The notes under the pieces were generated by a model. That model saw only the letters and a list, made by a program, of their open reading frames with translations, had not been told where the DNA came from and did not search any database. Shown in pieces: positions 48,816 through 59,109 of a DNA stretch of 64,000 bases; the first letter of the stretch is position 1; the number at the start of each line of letters is the position of its first letter. The translations under genes and the position numbers were made by a program. Origin of the DNA: Bettongia penicillata ogilbyi (Eukaryota > Chordata > Mammalia > Diprotodontia > Potoroidae); contig JAJHZJ010000414.1 of the NCBI GenBank assembly GCA_023548195.1, positions 1,102,501-1,166,500 of the forward strand, given 5' to 3'.

Positions 48816-49970
48816 AATTGAATTATGTTATTAAAAACTGCATTTCTACACACATTTTGAAAGACCAATAAACAAATGAAGTACAGAGGGAACACAGAAA
48901 ATGTTGGTAGGAGAAGAGCAAACTGTGGGGATACATACAGCTATTATGAGACAGACTATCTAAAATGAAAAAAAGAAAGTTTTTTTTTGCAAGAGGAAGT
49001 TCATTTTTGTGAGTCATCAAGCCTATGCTATTAGTCGTTGGTCAAAATACATATCAAACAAAAGCTCTGATAAACCAAGATGTAGATCCAAGACAAGATT
49101 TCCTATATATCTAGAAGAAAACTCTCTTCAGGATTGATGTTTGGTGCTAAAGAAATCAAAGACCTCTTTTTGTTAAACCTTCTTTAAGGGTGTAAGGACT
49201 TCTTTTGAAATTTTAAATTCAATAACATTTCTCTAATGGATAGCGAAACACTAAGAGCGACAGCAATATATGGTGCTTCCGATTTCTGGGTGATATTTTT
49301 TGGTAATCATAGCAAATCACTTCCTTATAGTAGAAAATGAGGTAAATAGAGGATTTCTGTCTTGGAATCCAATTAATGTATTTTCTCAACAGAGCTTCTC
49401 AAGGAAAAAAGATAACATTTATAAACTCAATCTGGAAAAATCACATCCATTTTCATAATGTGTCAGTTCATAATAAATTTATTCATATTTATAAATTCAG
49501 AGGATTAAAAATAACTAACTCATCTGACCAGTTAACTCCCATTGTATATACCCTCTTGAAAGAAACTGTAAATTACGAACAAAAACTGTTTCTATCAACT
49601 GTAAAAAAAAAAAAAACAAACCAAAACCCTATTATGTTTATCCTCATTTCTTCCTTATTTTGCCTCAGAAAACCAAAGACTATTAGTACTATTATCTTTC
49701 CATCAATCCTTGCCTCACAATCCTACAAAAAATAACTTTATGCTGAATGCTCAAATAATACAAGTACGTAAGTACACATAAACGTGTTGTGAGCTATGCA
49801 GTATACTCAACATCAAATATACCCCTAGCAAGCTAACAGTCTAAAACATAAATAGGACAACCATTTGTTTGAACTGAAATTTCCAACAGAATATGACCTT
49901 AAAATAAACTGAACTTTGAACTAATAGCTCACATATTTCTGTCTTTCAAAAATCCACACATGAGGGGGGC

Positions 49971-49983
49971 GGAGCCAAGATGG
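49971..49983 (+). promoter_or_regulatory. YY1-type box at the L1/HAL1 5' terminus
   Basis: GGAGCCAAGATGG starts 9 bases inside the element. In human L1 the equivalent AAGATGG box binds YY1 and fixes the transcription start. Conservation in this marsupial element suggests the same internal promoter logic. Confidence 0.6.
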
Positions 49984-50276
49984 TGGAGTAGAAGGACACA
50001 GGTTTACGAGCTCCGAAACCACAGCCCATAGAATTAATGTAAAAAGAGACCCCAATAACTTCTGGACCACTAAAAGGTGTGTAGAAACGGAGTGGAAGAG
50101 ATTTCCGTTCCAGAGAGCCCTGGAGAGCCGTCCCCAGGGTCCATCGTGCCCCGGAAAGTGGAGCCCACCCCAGTGCTGCCCTGGCCACGGCCCCAGAGAA
50201 GCTGACCAAAGCAGGCTTCAGGGACGGAAGCTCCGGCAGCCAGGAAAGTCCCTCTGCCCACAGAAGTTACAGGTCA

Positions 50277-50744
50277 GTGAGAGAGACGGCTGGCTGGCCG
50301 AGAGGGGGAGCAGAGTGTCTCCGTGACTCGGGCCCCCTTGGGAGGAAGCAGTGGTGGCAGAGGCGGGGGCGGCAGTGGAGGCAGTGGGCGGAGGTAGCGG
50401 CGGCTGCAGCCCAGACTCCCCCAGCAGCAGGCAGGATCTTCATTACTGAAAGTTTCTGCATAAACAACCTGAGGGAGCTGAGCCTGGGAGACGGCCCTGC
50501 CCCACCCCGCTCTATTACTGAAGGCCTCTGCATAAAGCCCCTGAGGAAGCCGAGCCTGGGAGGCGGCCCTGCCCCCACCCCAGCACCAGAACTAAAGCTC
50601 ACATTGATTAGCACGGAGAGCACATTTGAATCTCAGACCCCAAGCACTAGCTGGGCGGATCTAGGTGGGGGTGGACTGGAATCTCAGAAGTCAAGTAACT
50701 GGCTGGGAAAATGCCTAGAAAAGGGAAGAAAAATGAGACTATAG
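50277..50744 (+). other. 155-codon upstream open frame in the HAL1-like 5' UTR
   Basis: Open reading frame across the GC-rich 5' UTR, overlapping the ORF1 start at 50711 in a different frame. The product would be rich in Ala, Gly, Arg and Pro. It contains a two-fold internal repeat around residues 55-100, each unit with a LCIKPLRKPSLGGGPAP-like motif, from the DNA duplication at 50442-50583. No known domain is seen. It may be a chance frame in GC-rich DNA or an upstream ORF that affects ORF1 translation. Confidence 0.3.
50442..50583 (+). repeat. Tandem duplication of about 71 bp in the HAL1-like 5' UTR
   Basis: Two units starting ATTACTGAA (50442 and 50514), each with TCTGCATAAA, CTGAG, GAGCCTGGGAG and CGGCCCTGCCCC in the same order, roughly 85% alike by eye. 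Monomer-type 5' repeats are known in some L1 lineages. Confidence 0.85.
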
Positions 50745-51796
50745 AGAGTTTTTTCCAACAAATGCAAATGATCCCGACTTTCTGATCTGACCAGGAGGGG
50801 GACATATTCTTGCCATCAGGGAAAGACATGGAGGGCGGGGCCTTGGTACCCCAGACATCCCAGGGGGATGTCGGGTGGGCTCAGGCCTTGGAGGAGCTCA
50901 GAAAGGATTTTAAAGGCAAGTTAGACAGGTGCAGGAAAAACTGGGAAGAGAAATGAGAGAGATGCAAGAAAAGTATGAAAAACGGGTCAATACCTTGGTT
51001 AAGGAGACCCAAAAAAATGCTGAAGAAAATAACACCTTGAAGAATAGGCTCACTCAATTGGCAAAAGAGGTTCAAAAAGCCAATGAGGAGAAGAATGAGC
51101 CAAATGGAAAAAGAGGTTCAAAAGCTCACTGAAGAGAATAGTTCTCTCAAAATTAGAATGGAACAGATGGAGTCTAATGACTTTCTGAGAAACCAAGAAA
51201 TCACCAAACAAAACCAAAAGAACGAAAAAATGGAAGAGAATGTGAAATATCTCATGGGAAAAACAACTGACCTGGAAAATAGATCCAGGAGAGACAATTT
51301 AAAAATTATGGGACTACCTGAAAGTCATGATCAAAAAAAGAGCCTAGACATCATCTTCCATGAAATTATCAAGAAAAACTGCCCTGACGTTCTAGAACCA
51401 GAGGGCAAAATAAGTATTGAAAGAATCCATCGATCACTGCCTGAAAGAGATCCAAAAAGAGAAACTTCTAGGAACATTGTGGCCAAATTCCAGAATTCCC
51501 AGGTCAAGGAGAAAATCTTGCAAGCACGTAGAAAGAAACAATTCCAGTATTGTGGAAATACAATCAAGATAACTCAAGATCTAGCAGCTTCTACATTAAG
51601 GGATCGAAGGGCGTGGAATAGGATATTCCAGAAGTCAAAGGAACTAGGACTCAAACCAAGAATCACCTACCCAGATAAACTGAGTATAATACTTCAGGGG
51701 AAAATATGGTCTTTCAATGAAACAGAGGACTTTCAATCATTCTTGATGAAAAGACCAGAGCTGAAAAGAAAATCTGACTTTCAGACACAAGAATGA
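50711..51796 (+). pseudogene. L1/HAL1 ORF1 (nucleic-acid-binding ORF1p), disrupted
   Basis: ORF1p coats L1 RNA as a trimer. The frame starts at ATG 50711 (MPRKGKKNE) and ends at TGA 51794, 362 codons if uninterrupted, close to the usual 340-370 of mammalian ORF1p. It has an in-frame TGA at 50783, a frameshift between about 50930 and 50955, and a compensating shift near 51085-51110. Domains are still legible: a Lys/Glu-rich coiled coil up to about 51230, an RRM (NRSRRDNLKIMGLPE, later RNIVAKFQNSQVKEKIL) and the C-terminal domain (DLAASTLRDRRAWNRIF, GLKPRITYPDKLSI). The longest intact piece is 237 codons, 51083-51796. With these lesions it should not make functional ORF1p. Confidence 0.92.
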
Positions 51797-52829
51797 GAAG
51801 AAGCATGAAAAAGTAAACAGCAAAGAGAAGTCTTAAGGGACTTACCAGAAGTGAACTGTTTACATTCCTACATGGAAAGACAATATTTGTAACTCTTAAA
51901 ACTTTTCAGTATCGGAGTAGTTGGTAGGAACATACACACACATGTACACGCATGCATGCACACACACATACACACATGCACACATACAGAGACAGTGAGC
52001 ACAGAGTGAATCGAATAGGATGGGACCATATCTTAAAAGAAATTAAGGTAAATGGTGAGAGAGAAATGTAGAGGGAGGAAAGAGGGTGAAATGGAATGGG
52101 GTAATTATATGTCATTTAAGAGACAAGTAGGAGACTTTTTAGTGGAGGGAAAAAGAGGAGAGCTGAGGAAAAAAACAAACAAACAAGAAGTTTACCCTCA
52201 TCACATTTGACTAAAGGAAGGAATAAAATGCACACTCATTTTGGTATGAAAACCTATCTTACAGTATAGGAAAGTGGGGGAGAAGGAGATAAGCAAGGGG
52301 GGGGATAATGGAAGGGAGGGCAAAGGGAGGAGGGAGCAATTTGAAGTCAACACTTGGGGAGGGACAGGATCAAAAGACAGAAGAGAAACAATGAGGGGCA
52401 GGGTAGGATGGAGGGTAATTCAGTTAGTCTTACACAACACGACTATCAGGGAAGTCATTTGCAAAATTACACAGATATGGCCTATATTGAATTGCCTGCC
52501 TTCCCAAAGGGAATGGGTGGGGAGGGAGGGATGGGGAGAATTTGGAACTCAAAGTTTTAGGAACAACTGTTTAGTATTGTTGTTGCTACTAGGAAAGAAG
52601 ACATATAGTTAATGAGGAATAGAAAGTCATCTGGCCCTACAGGAGAAAAGAGAAAAATGGAGACAAGAGAAAGGAGGGATGACAGAAGAGAGGGAAGATT
52701 GGAGATAGGGAAAATTAGGTTGCTTGGGGTATTGGGGTGGGGGGAAGGGATAAAAGGGGAGAAAATTTGGAACCCAAAATTTTGTGAAAATGAGTGTAAA
52801 AAGTTAAATAAATAAATAAATAAATAAAA
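51797..52829 (+). repeat. HAL1-like 3' UTR: purine-rich, G-tract-rich, with duplicated end motif
   Basis: Starts after ORF1 with AC-rich DNA (51930-51985), then long A/G-rich sequence with repeated G runs (52275-52345, 52505-52540, 52725-52765), the type that can form G-quadruplexes in L1 3' UTRs. The end motif occurs twice: GAATTTGGAACTCAAAGTTT at about 52539 and GAAAATTTGGAACCCAAAAT at about 52760. The element ends in (AAAT)n. Confidence 0.85.
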
Positions 52830-53204
52830 CAAAAATCCACACATGTAATACGAATAACTTTTCATTAATCTAAAACTATGACTTTAAGGAACCAAGGAAC
52901 GTGTAAAAGCTATCATCCTTAGGTCAAGTAATCCGGAATTTTTGGTGACCAATGAACCAGAGATTTTAAAATTTCATTCTGGGACCTACTCCCTTCTCCT
53001 TCTTCTAAATACCCCCACCATTCCAGAATGACTTTGGGAGACATAATAACAAAATGTCTTGGTATTTGAGCTGGTCCAAATCTCATGCTACTGATATTCT
53101 CTCAGGGGCTTTAATTAACACAATGCACATTGTCCCCAAATCTCTCTCTAGCTTCCTATCTGCCAACTTCCTACTGGGCATTTCCACTACATGCCAGGAC
53201 CTGG

Positions 53205-54065
53205 CCCACATAAGTGCTTAATAAATGCTGACTGATAAGCTAATAATTTTTTTCTTGTCCCTCCTCCTCCCCCGACTCCACCCAACTCATCATCGTGTAT
53301 TCTCCCTAAGGTAGAGGCTCTATCCAGGCTAGATATCCCTCCACCCTCCTCACTGGAGAATGGATAGATAAACCCTTCCATCTGAGAAGAGAGCAGGACT
53401 TAGATCTTCTCAGTTCCCACTTTGCTACACTCATTGTGGACTTCTTTGGGTTCTTCACAATGCTCAGGCCAGGATCCATACTCTACCCTGGTTTTTCAGC
53501 TTTCTTTAGTGTGCTATCTTGCCCCATTACAATGTAAGCTTCTAGAGGACAGGAACTCTTTCTATTTTTTTTTTGTTTGTATTCTCAAAGTTTAGCACAG
53601 TACCTGGAACATAGTAGGCACTTAGTGTTTATTCACTATTACTGCAAAACTTAAACCTTTAATTTCACCTTCATCCAACCATTTTTCAAGTCCTTGGAAT
53701 TTCTCTTTATTTTTCACTCCCACTACTACAACTCTTGTTCACATCTTCATTAACTCTTACTTGGCCTATATCAGTAAACTAACTAGTCTCACTAATTTCA
53801 GCCTCTCTTACCCTAAAAACCAGTGACAGATTATTCTTCCTAAAGCACAGCTCCAATTACTTGTTCCCCTGATGAAAACTCCAAATATCTTCCTAATGCC
53901 TAGAAGAAAAAGCTCAAATTCCTTGAAAGCCTCTGATAACTATATCCCTGGCCTACCTTTCCACCTTTATCTCCTAGAACTGCCTGATGCATTTTTGACA
54001 CATCAGCCAAATGGGACTATTAACTGTTTACTAAACATGTTCTGTTCTTTATCATTTTGTTTTTA
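53205..54065 (+). mobile_element. L2-clade LINE fragments
   Basis: 53205-53250 is an L2 tail (CATAAGTGCTTAATAAATGC). 53500-53640 is another 3' end (CATTACAATGTAAGCTTCTA, GCACAGTACCTGGAACATAG, TAGGCACTTAG). 53640-54000 resembles upstream L2/CR1 text (CAAGTCCTTGGAATTTCTCT, AAAGCACAGCTCCAATTACT, CTATATCCCTGGCCTACCTT). Confidence 0.65.
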
Positions 54066-54084
54066 AATATTTTGATAATTATTT

Positions 54085-54228
54085 CAATGTAACTGGTTTT
54101 CTTTACAGCCTCTTTATTTTGTGCATTTAAAAACAATATCAGAATACTGAAGATATTCTTAGAAGAGTCTGAAGGTTTGACTGCAAAAAGGGTGTCATAA
54201 CATTAAAAAGGTGAAGAACTTCTGCTCT
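54085..54228 (-). mobile_element. hAT-like non-autonomous DNA element, third copy
   Basis: Antisense relative to the copies at 11.1 and 48.4 kb: TTTGTGCATTTAAAAACAAT, AGAGTCTGAAGGTTTGACTG, AAAAAGGTGAAGAACTTCTG. Confidence 0.55.
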
Positions 54229-54820
54229 AAGTACTTATATGATAAACATTACCTCCATACCACTAAAAGATGAAAGCAAAACCCCACACTCAATTCATAC
54301 ACATTCAAGTGTGGTTTATGAAGGATTTGAATTATAGCTGTCCAGATCTTGTATGGAAAATCAATAAAAAAATGCACATAGGGTCAAGACCCTTCCTAAT
54401 GTATTTCTAGATGATAGGCATGCTTCTCTGGGCCTCTAGAGTTTCTTTTCTTCTATCAGCCTTCTCCATATCAACCCAAATACCAATATCTGTGTGAGGA
54501 GAGCAGGGTAAGTCTTGAGTAGCAGTGTAATTTAAAGCTATATTGCTCTTATTTGTTAGAGCTCTGTTTCTGGCGTAGCTTATCAGTGAGCACCCCTCTT
54601 TTCCTCTCTCCTCACTTCTAGTTTCTTTCATCACATCCTACTTTTTATCAGATCTATTTGTGTACATGCCATACATACACTATTAGACAGTAAAATCATC
54701 AGTTTTAATCTAATGTCTAGCATAGTTCATTCTCATATAGGTACTTAGAATCTGATTATAGACTTTAATTAATTAGAAGAAGTAACTATTTTCTATAAAG
54801 TTGTAAAAATGACACAGTAC

Positions 54821-54936
54821 CTGCAGGAGACTTTCTATGGCATGAAAACCTCGAATTAAATTCAGAGCCCCACATAAGAGACTAAGGATAAATGCCACAA
54901 TCCCTGGCAGAGTCACTGGCTCCAGTCGCTGGTGAG
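54821..54936 (-). CDS. SEC22A: SEC22A coding exon, first membrane segment
   Basis: A 116 base exon on the - strand between a TTTTTTTCCAG acceptor and a CAG/gtac donor. It contributes the last two bases of a split alanine codon and 38 codons: [17 protein letters not shown], then [20 protein letters not shown] and Q. The [17 protein letters not shown] block is the first C-terminal membrane span of SEC22A and [11 protein letters not shown] the following loop. Human SEC22A differs as I recall it only at conservative positions (PATLSGIVGF). The phase fits the next exon at 44248. The preceding exons, including the longin domain, are not found up to 64000, so the next intron upstream is at least 9 kb. 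Confidence 0.96.
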
Positions 54937-55896
54937 CTGGAAAAAAAGGAAAATGGTCAAAACCAAGCACTAGTGTCTTACTTTTAGCCAGATCTAAGTA
55001 AGAAAATGCAACTTTTTTTAAGTCAACCAGACTGATCAATAGATATGACAAAGGAAAACACCTAGGTATGCTATTTAAAAAAACATATGATGATAAAAAA
55101 ATTTACTTTTCTAAAACATTAAAATAAATGCCTCTCCCATACATTTTTAACAGACATTTATCCTGAAGGTACTTCATTTTGTCTGAGAAATGCAAAAGAC
55201 ACAAAAATTGCTGAAAAATTGGTAAGAAGAAAGCATGTTTAAAAAGTTCGCAGTTAACCTGGTAAGTCACTTCAATCAAAAACCTGCTGTATGATCTCTG
55301 GAAAGGTTGAACAACTTCAAAATATACAAAGTTTGTTTCTGAATAAAACATCAAAACTTTCCCCTATATTCAAGTTTTCAGGATACAAATATGACATGAT
55401 AAACTAGTTAAAAAAAACCAACTCATTCTATAAGTGCCAACTTAGGTCTGATGGACATGACTTTAGGGGTCGTCTGAAAGTAACTTCAAGACAAAATTAA
55501 AATGCCAGTCTGAAAAAGTCACTATTTTCTCATTACAAAAACATTCTTAACTGCTTAGCTCTGCTCTTAGTCTTTTACACAAAACACTGTGCCTTCATAA
55601 CTGTTGCCCCAATCATCATTCTGTTCTTACTGAATAAACAATGGAAACCAAATACAAAAAATAGACAACTACCTACATGAGCATTCAGGCCACAAAAGGG
55701 AGAAGGGATAAAAGGACAACTGAACCATATTCATATCACTTTATTTCTATCACTGAAGTGTGAAAGTATAAACAAAGAAATTAATGAGCTGGGTCATTAA
55801 TCTACAAAGGGTATAAATCTTAGTGGCATACCCATTAACCCATTCATCAGAAAAAAAATTCCTCAAACAGTTCCTAAAGTTACAAAAGCCTGAGTG

Positions 55897-55897
<1 letters not shown>

Positions 55898-55937
<40 letters not shown>
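55898..55937 (+). repeat. (CA)20 microsatellite
   Basis: Uninterrupted CA run within the SEC22A intron. Confidence 0.98.
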
Positions 55938-55940
<3 letters not shown>

Positions 55941-56734
55941 CTTTAGTTCAGTAGAAAGTACTGAAAAAAGATATCACTTTATTATGTTCAATTTTGGGGG
56001 GATATTTAAGATTTAAAAGGAAATCAAATGATTTTATTTTTCATCATTTTCTCAGTAGAGGAAAAAATGTACAATCTAGAATTCTACCTGATTAGTCTCT
56101 CTCTTCTTACCAGGCAATTAGTCATATGTTGTTTATTCTCATTCCGAGAATGAAACTTACTTTTGAATAAAAATCCATATAAAAGGAATTCTTAATATAA
56201 GCCTCAAGCAGAAGAGTACCTATAAAGTGAATGGATTATGTAAATATAACATGCTTCTCAAGCAAATGAAACTAAGTTTATCTTGATGTGGAAAATATTA
56301 ATGGTATTCTATATAATATCTCAAAAAGCTTAGCTCCTTGACATGTGAGAGAAAAAGAATTATTATTTTAATGTTCTGATGTCTATTTAAGATATATATA
56401 TATTTATGAATATGTATGTAAATACATACATGTTTAAGAAATAAATACTAATGCTACAAAAGTACATATTTATTCTAAGTAAGGACAGCATCCACTCCCA
56501 TTTGGTCTTTTGGTCTCAGAACACAATAGCACATATTTTAAATTTGCTCATTAGCATTTTAAAATTACTTGAAGTCATTGAAAACACTAAAAATATCAAA
56601 GCAACCAAGGTAGACTAAAATATGCCTACTTTAAAAATTATTAGACTTTGCTTGTTATCTTGAAGTTCTAACAACGCTAAAGTGATGAGGGAAGGAATTT
56701 AAGAGTAAAGTGTTACCGATAATCTCTTAGTTGC

Positions 56735-58320
56735 CAAACCAATGGCCTTTTTCCAATCCTCATTCTCTCTGAGCTCTCTGAAGTTTCTGACACTTGATCA
56801 CTTTCTCCTCCTTGATTACTCTCTTCTCTCTAGGTTTCCAGGACACCATTCTCTCCGGGCTCTCTTCCTGCCTATCTGCTCCCTTTCCTTCTCCTTTGCT
56901 GGATCTTCTTCCAGATTCCAGAAGGAATTAGAGATTCCCTATAATAGATGTCCCTCAGGATTCTGTTCTGGATCCTCTTTTTTTCCCCCTCTGTACTACT
57001 TCACTTGGTGATCTCAACATATCCCATGGATTTAATTATCATCGCTAAGCTAATGATTCTCAAATCTAGTATCTTTCCCCAAATTCTCTGCTGACCTCTA
57101 ATCTTGTATTTCCAACTGCGTTTCAGACATTTTTAAACTGGATGTCTAGTAAACATCTGAAATATGGTACGTTCAAAAACAAATTCATTACTTTTTGCTT
57201 GCCCTAAGTCCTCCCCAAACCCAACCTGTGGCAGAGTGGATACAGCACTAGACTTGGAATCAAGAAGACTCATCTTCATGAGTTCTTATCCCACTTCAGA
57301 CACTTAGTAGCTGAAGTCACTTAAGCCCATTAGCCTCAGTTTCCTCATCTGTAAAATGATCTGGAGAAGGAAATGGTAAACCCCTCCAGCATCTTTGCCA
57401 AAAAAACCTCAAAAAGGGTCACAAATAATCAGAAACAATTGAAAAACAACTGAACAACAACATCCCAACCTCCCTGCGATTATAGAGGGCAATATCACCC
57501 TTCCAATCCCTCAAGACTTACAACCCAGGAGTCATCCTGGACTCCTCCAAATCTCTTATGCCCCATATCCAAGCTACTGACAAAACCTGGCGATTTCACC
57601 CTTACATCTTTCCACCGCTCTGGTGCAAGCCCTCATTTCCTCTTATTTTGATTATTGCAACAACCTATTGGGGGCAGGGGAAGAAGTGGGGGTCTGCCTG
57701 CCTCAAGTCTCTCCCCACAGCAATCTATTCTCCATTCAGCCACCACTAAAGAGATTTTTCTCAAATGTAGGTCCAATTCCATTACACCCCCTACTCAATA
57801 AAATCCAGTGGCTTCCTGTTGCCTCCAGAAGCAAACAAAAAATACTGTTTGGCTTCAAAATCCTTCATAACCTACTTCCTACTACCTTTCCAATCCTTAC
57901 CTTACACCTTACAGTTCAAAACATACTCTTCTATCCAGTGAAACTATCCTCCTGGTGATTTATGAACAAGGCACTCCATTTCTCAGCTTTGGGCATCTTC
58001 TCTGACTGTCCCCCATGCCTGGAATGCTCTCCCTTCTCCACTCTTGACTACTGACTTCCCTGGTTTCCCTTAAGTCCAACTAAAATCCCACCTTCTACAG
58101 GAAGTCTTCCCAAATCCCTCTTAATTCTAGCATCTTCCCTCTATTATCTCCTATTTATCCTGTAAGTAGCTTGCCTAGTATATATCTGTTGCATATTGTC
58201 TCTACCACTAGACCAGAGGGTCCTTGCAGACAAGGATTATCTTTTGCCTCTTTTTGTACTGTTAGCACAATGCCTAACACATAGTAGGGGCTTAATAAAT
58301 GTTTATAGACTAGATTAAAG
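56735..58320 (+). pseudogene. L2-clade LINE: reverse transcriptase to 3' end, split by a SINE
   Basis: About 1.35 kb of L2 in + orientation plus a nested SINE. It opens CCAATGGCCTTTTTCCAATC, passes CCCTCAGGATTCTGTTCTGG and the catalytic region, where the YADD codons at 57046-57057 have become a stop, Ala, Asn, Asp. It continues CAGCCACCACTAAAGAG, CTCAATAAAATCCAGTGGCT and CATGCCTGGAATGCTCTCCC, and ends CTTAATAAATGTTTATAGAC. The element is dead; its ordered text makes it one of the best L2 relics in the window. Confidence 0.92.
57228..57463 (+). mobile_element. Mar1-type SINE nested in L2, with 8 bp target duplication
   Basis: Head TGGCAGAGTGGATACAGCAC, then CCTCAGTTTCCTCATCTGTA, ATCTGGAGAAGGAAATGGTA and tail TGAACAACAA. 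CCCAACCT at 57220-57227 and 57464-57471 flanks it, and the L2 text is continuous when the SINE is removed. Confidence 0.9.
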
Positions 58321-58814
58321 AATTCTATGCCCCGCCCCCCATTTTGCGCCCTCACCAAGAAAAAATCTGTTTCCAAGGCCTACACAAGCACTAGACAGGC
58401 ATGAGGGAGAGGCAACTATGCTTCTAGCTAGCTTCAAGTTAACCAAAACCCTAAGAAAAATGTCCAGTCAATGAGTTTTCTACTTTACTAATAGTAAATT
58501 CAGGAGCACTGATAATGAAGATCTACTATGGACTGGACTGTGGAAGAGTGATAGCCAGGTAACATTACTTCTGTCAGTCATGCAGGTTCTCCACAAGATA
58601 CAAAAGCCAATGTAAAATGGTAGTGGTCTGGCAGATGCCAAGGAAAACAGCACAATCATCACAAGTACAATGTCCTGTCTCAGTTACTGAATGACGGGTA
58701 CATTGGAAGTAAAGCTGCTCAAGAAGTCAGAAGAACGTGGCTATGGGGCCTTGGGCATATCTATGAACCTGAGTTTCCTCACCCATTGAATGAGGGGTCT
58801 GGCCAAAAGCCATC

Positions 58815-58930
58815 CCCAAAAGATAGGTGGTCAAAGGATATAAACAAAGAATTCACAAAAGAAGAACTGAAAATTATTGAGAAAACTATTATCAAACAAT
58901 ATGAAAGAATATTTAATAAAAATGAATAAT
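58815..58930 (+). mobile_element. L1 ORF2 fragment, sense
   Basis: AAAAGATAGGTGGTCAAAGG, ATATAAACAAAGAATTCACA, GAAGAACTGAAAATTATTGA: the late ORF2 segment just upstream of the CR-like C-terminus. Confidence 0.7.
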
Positions 58931-59109
58931 ACCAAGGTTTTACTTCAGGGGCAACAAATTAGGAAAGAGTAAAAAAAGACAGGAATAGTCAATGTTAGAG
59001 GCACTATGGGAAGAAAGGCACATTAGTGCATTCCTAGTGGAGTCATGCTGAGAAAGAACAATCAGAACAAAAGGTAAAAACCAAGAGAAAGAAAAAAACA
59101 ACAACAAAA

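Larger units (their letters stand above)
49947..52845 (+). mobile_element. Full-length HAL1-type (half-L1) retrotransposon with 16 bp target-site duplications
   Basis: The element spans 49963-52829 (2867 bases) and is flanked by identical 16-mers, CAAAAATCCACACATG, at 49947-49962 and 52830-52845. The 5' end carries GGAGCCAAGATGG (49971-49983), the same YY1-type box that opens human L1. Then come a GC- and CpG-rich 5' UTR, ORF1, about 1 kb of purine-rich 3' UTR and a (AAAT)n tail. There is no ORF2: no endonuclease or reverse transcriptase text occurs anywhere inside. Because the target duplications are intact, the element inserted in this form rather than losing ORF2 later. Single-ORF L1 relatives of this kind are known as HAL1. 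It depends on another L1 for mobilisation. It lies antisense in a SEC22A intron. Confidence 0.93.
44314..54820 (-). other. SEC22A: SEC22A intron (about 10.5 kb)
   Basis: GT-AG on the - strand. It holds L2, MIR, hAT-like and HAL1-like elements listed separately. Stretches where I see nothing identifiable: 44330-45840, 47150-48230, 48820-49940 and 52850-53200 (AT-rich, unique-looking). No additional exon was recognised. Confidence 0.85.

Noticed and set aside
51331..51567. Open frame on the - strand within HAL1 ORF1
   Set aside because: Shadow of ORF1 on the opposite strand.
49963..52829. Ordinary L1 with ORF2 deleted after insertion
   Set aside because: Both target duplications and both termini are intact, and the ORF1-to-3'UTR join shows no obvious scar. 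Not fully excluded without sibling copies.
52812..52829. CRISPR-like or satellite array of short repeats
   Set aside because: It is the (AAAT)n tail of the HAL1-like element; no spaced repeats exist anywhere in the window.
54937..55051. N-terminal extension of the SEC22A exon frame towards 55051
   Set aside because: Identity to SEC22A stops at the acceptor; the added residues are intronic read-through.
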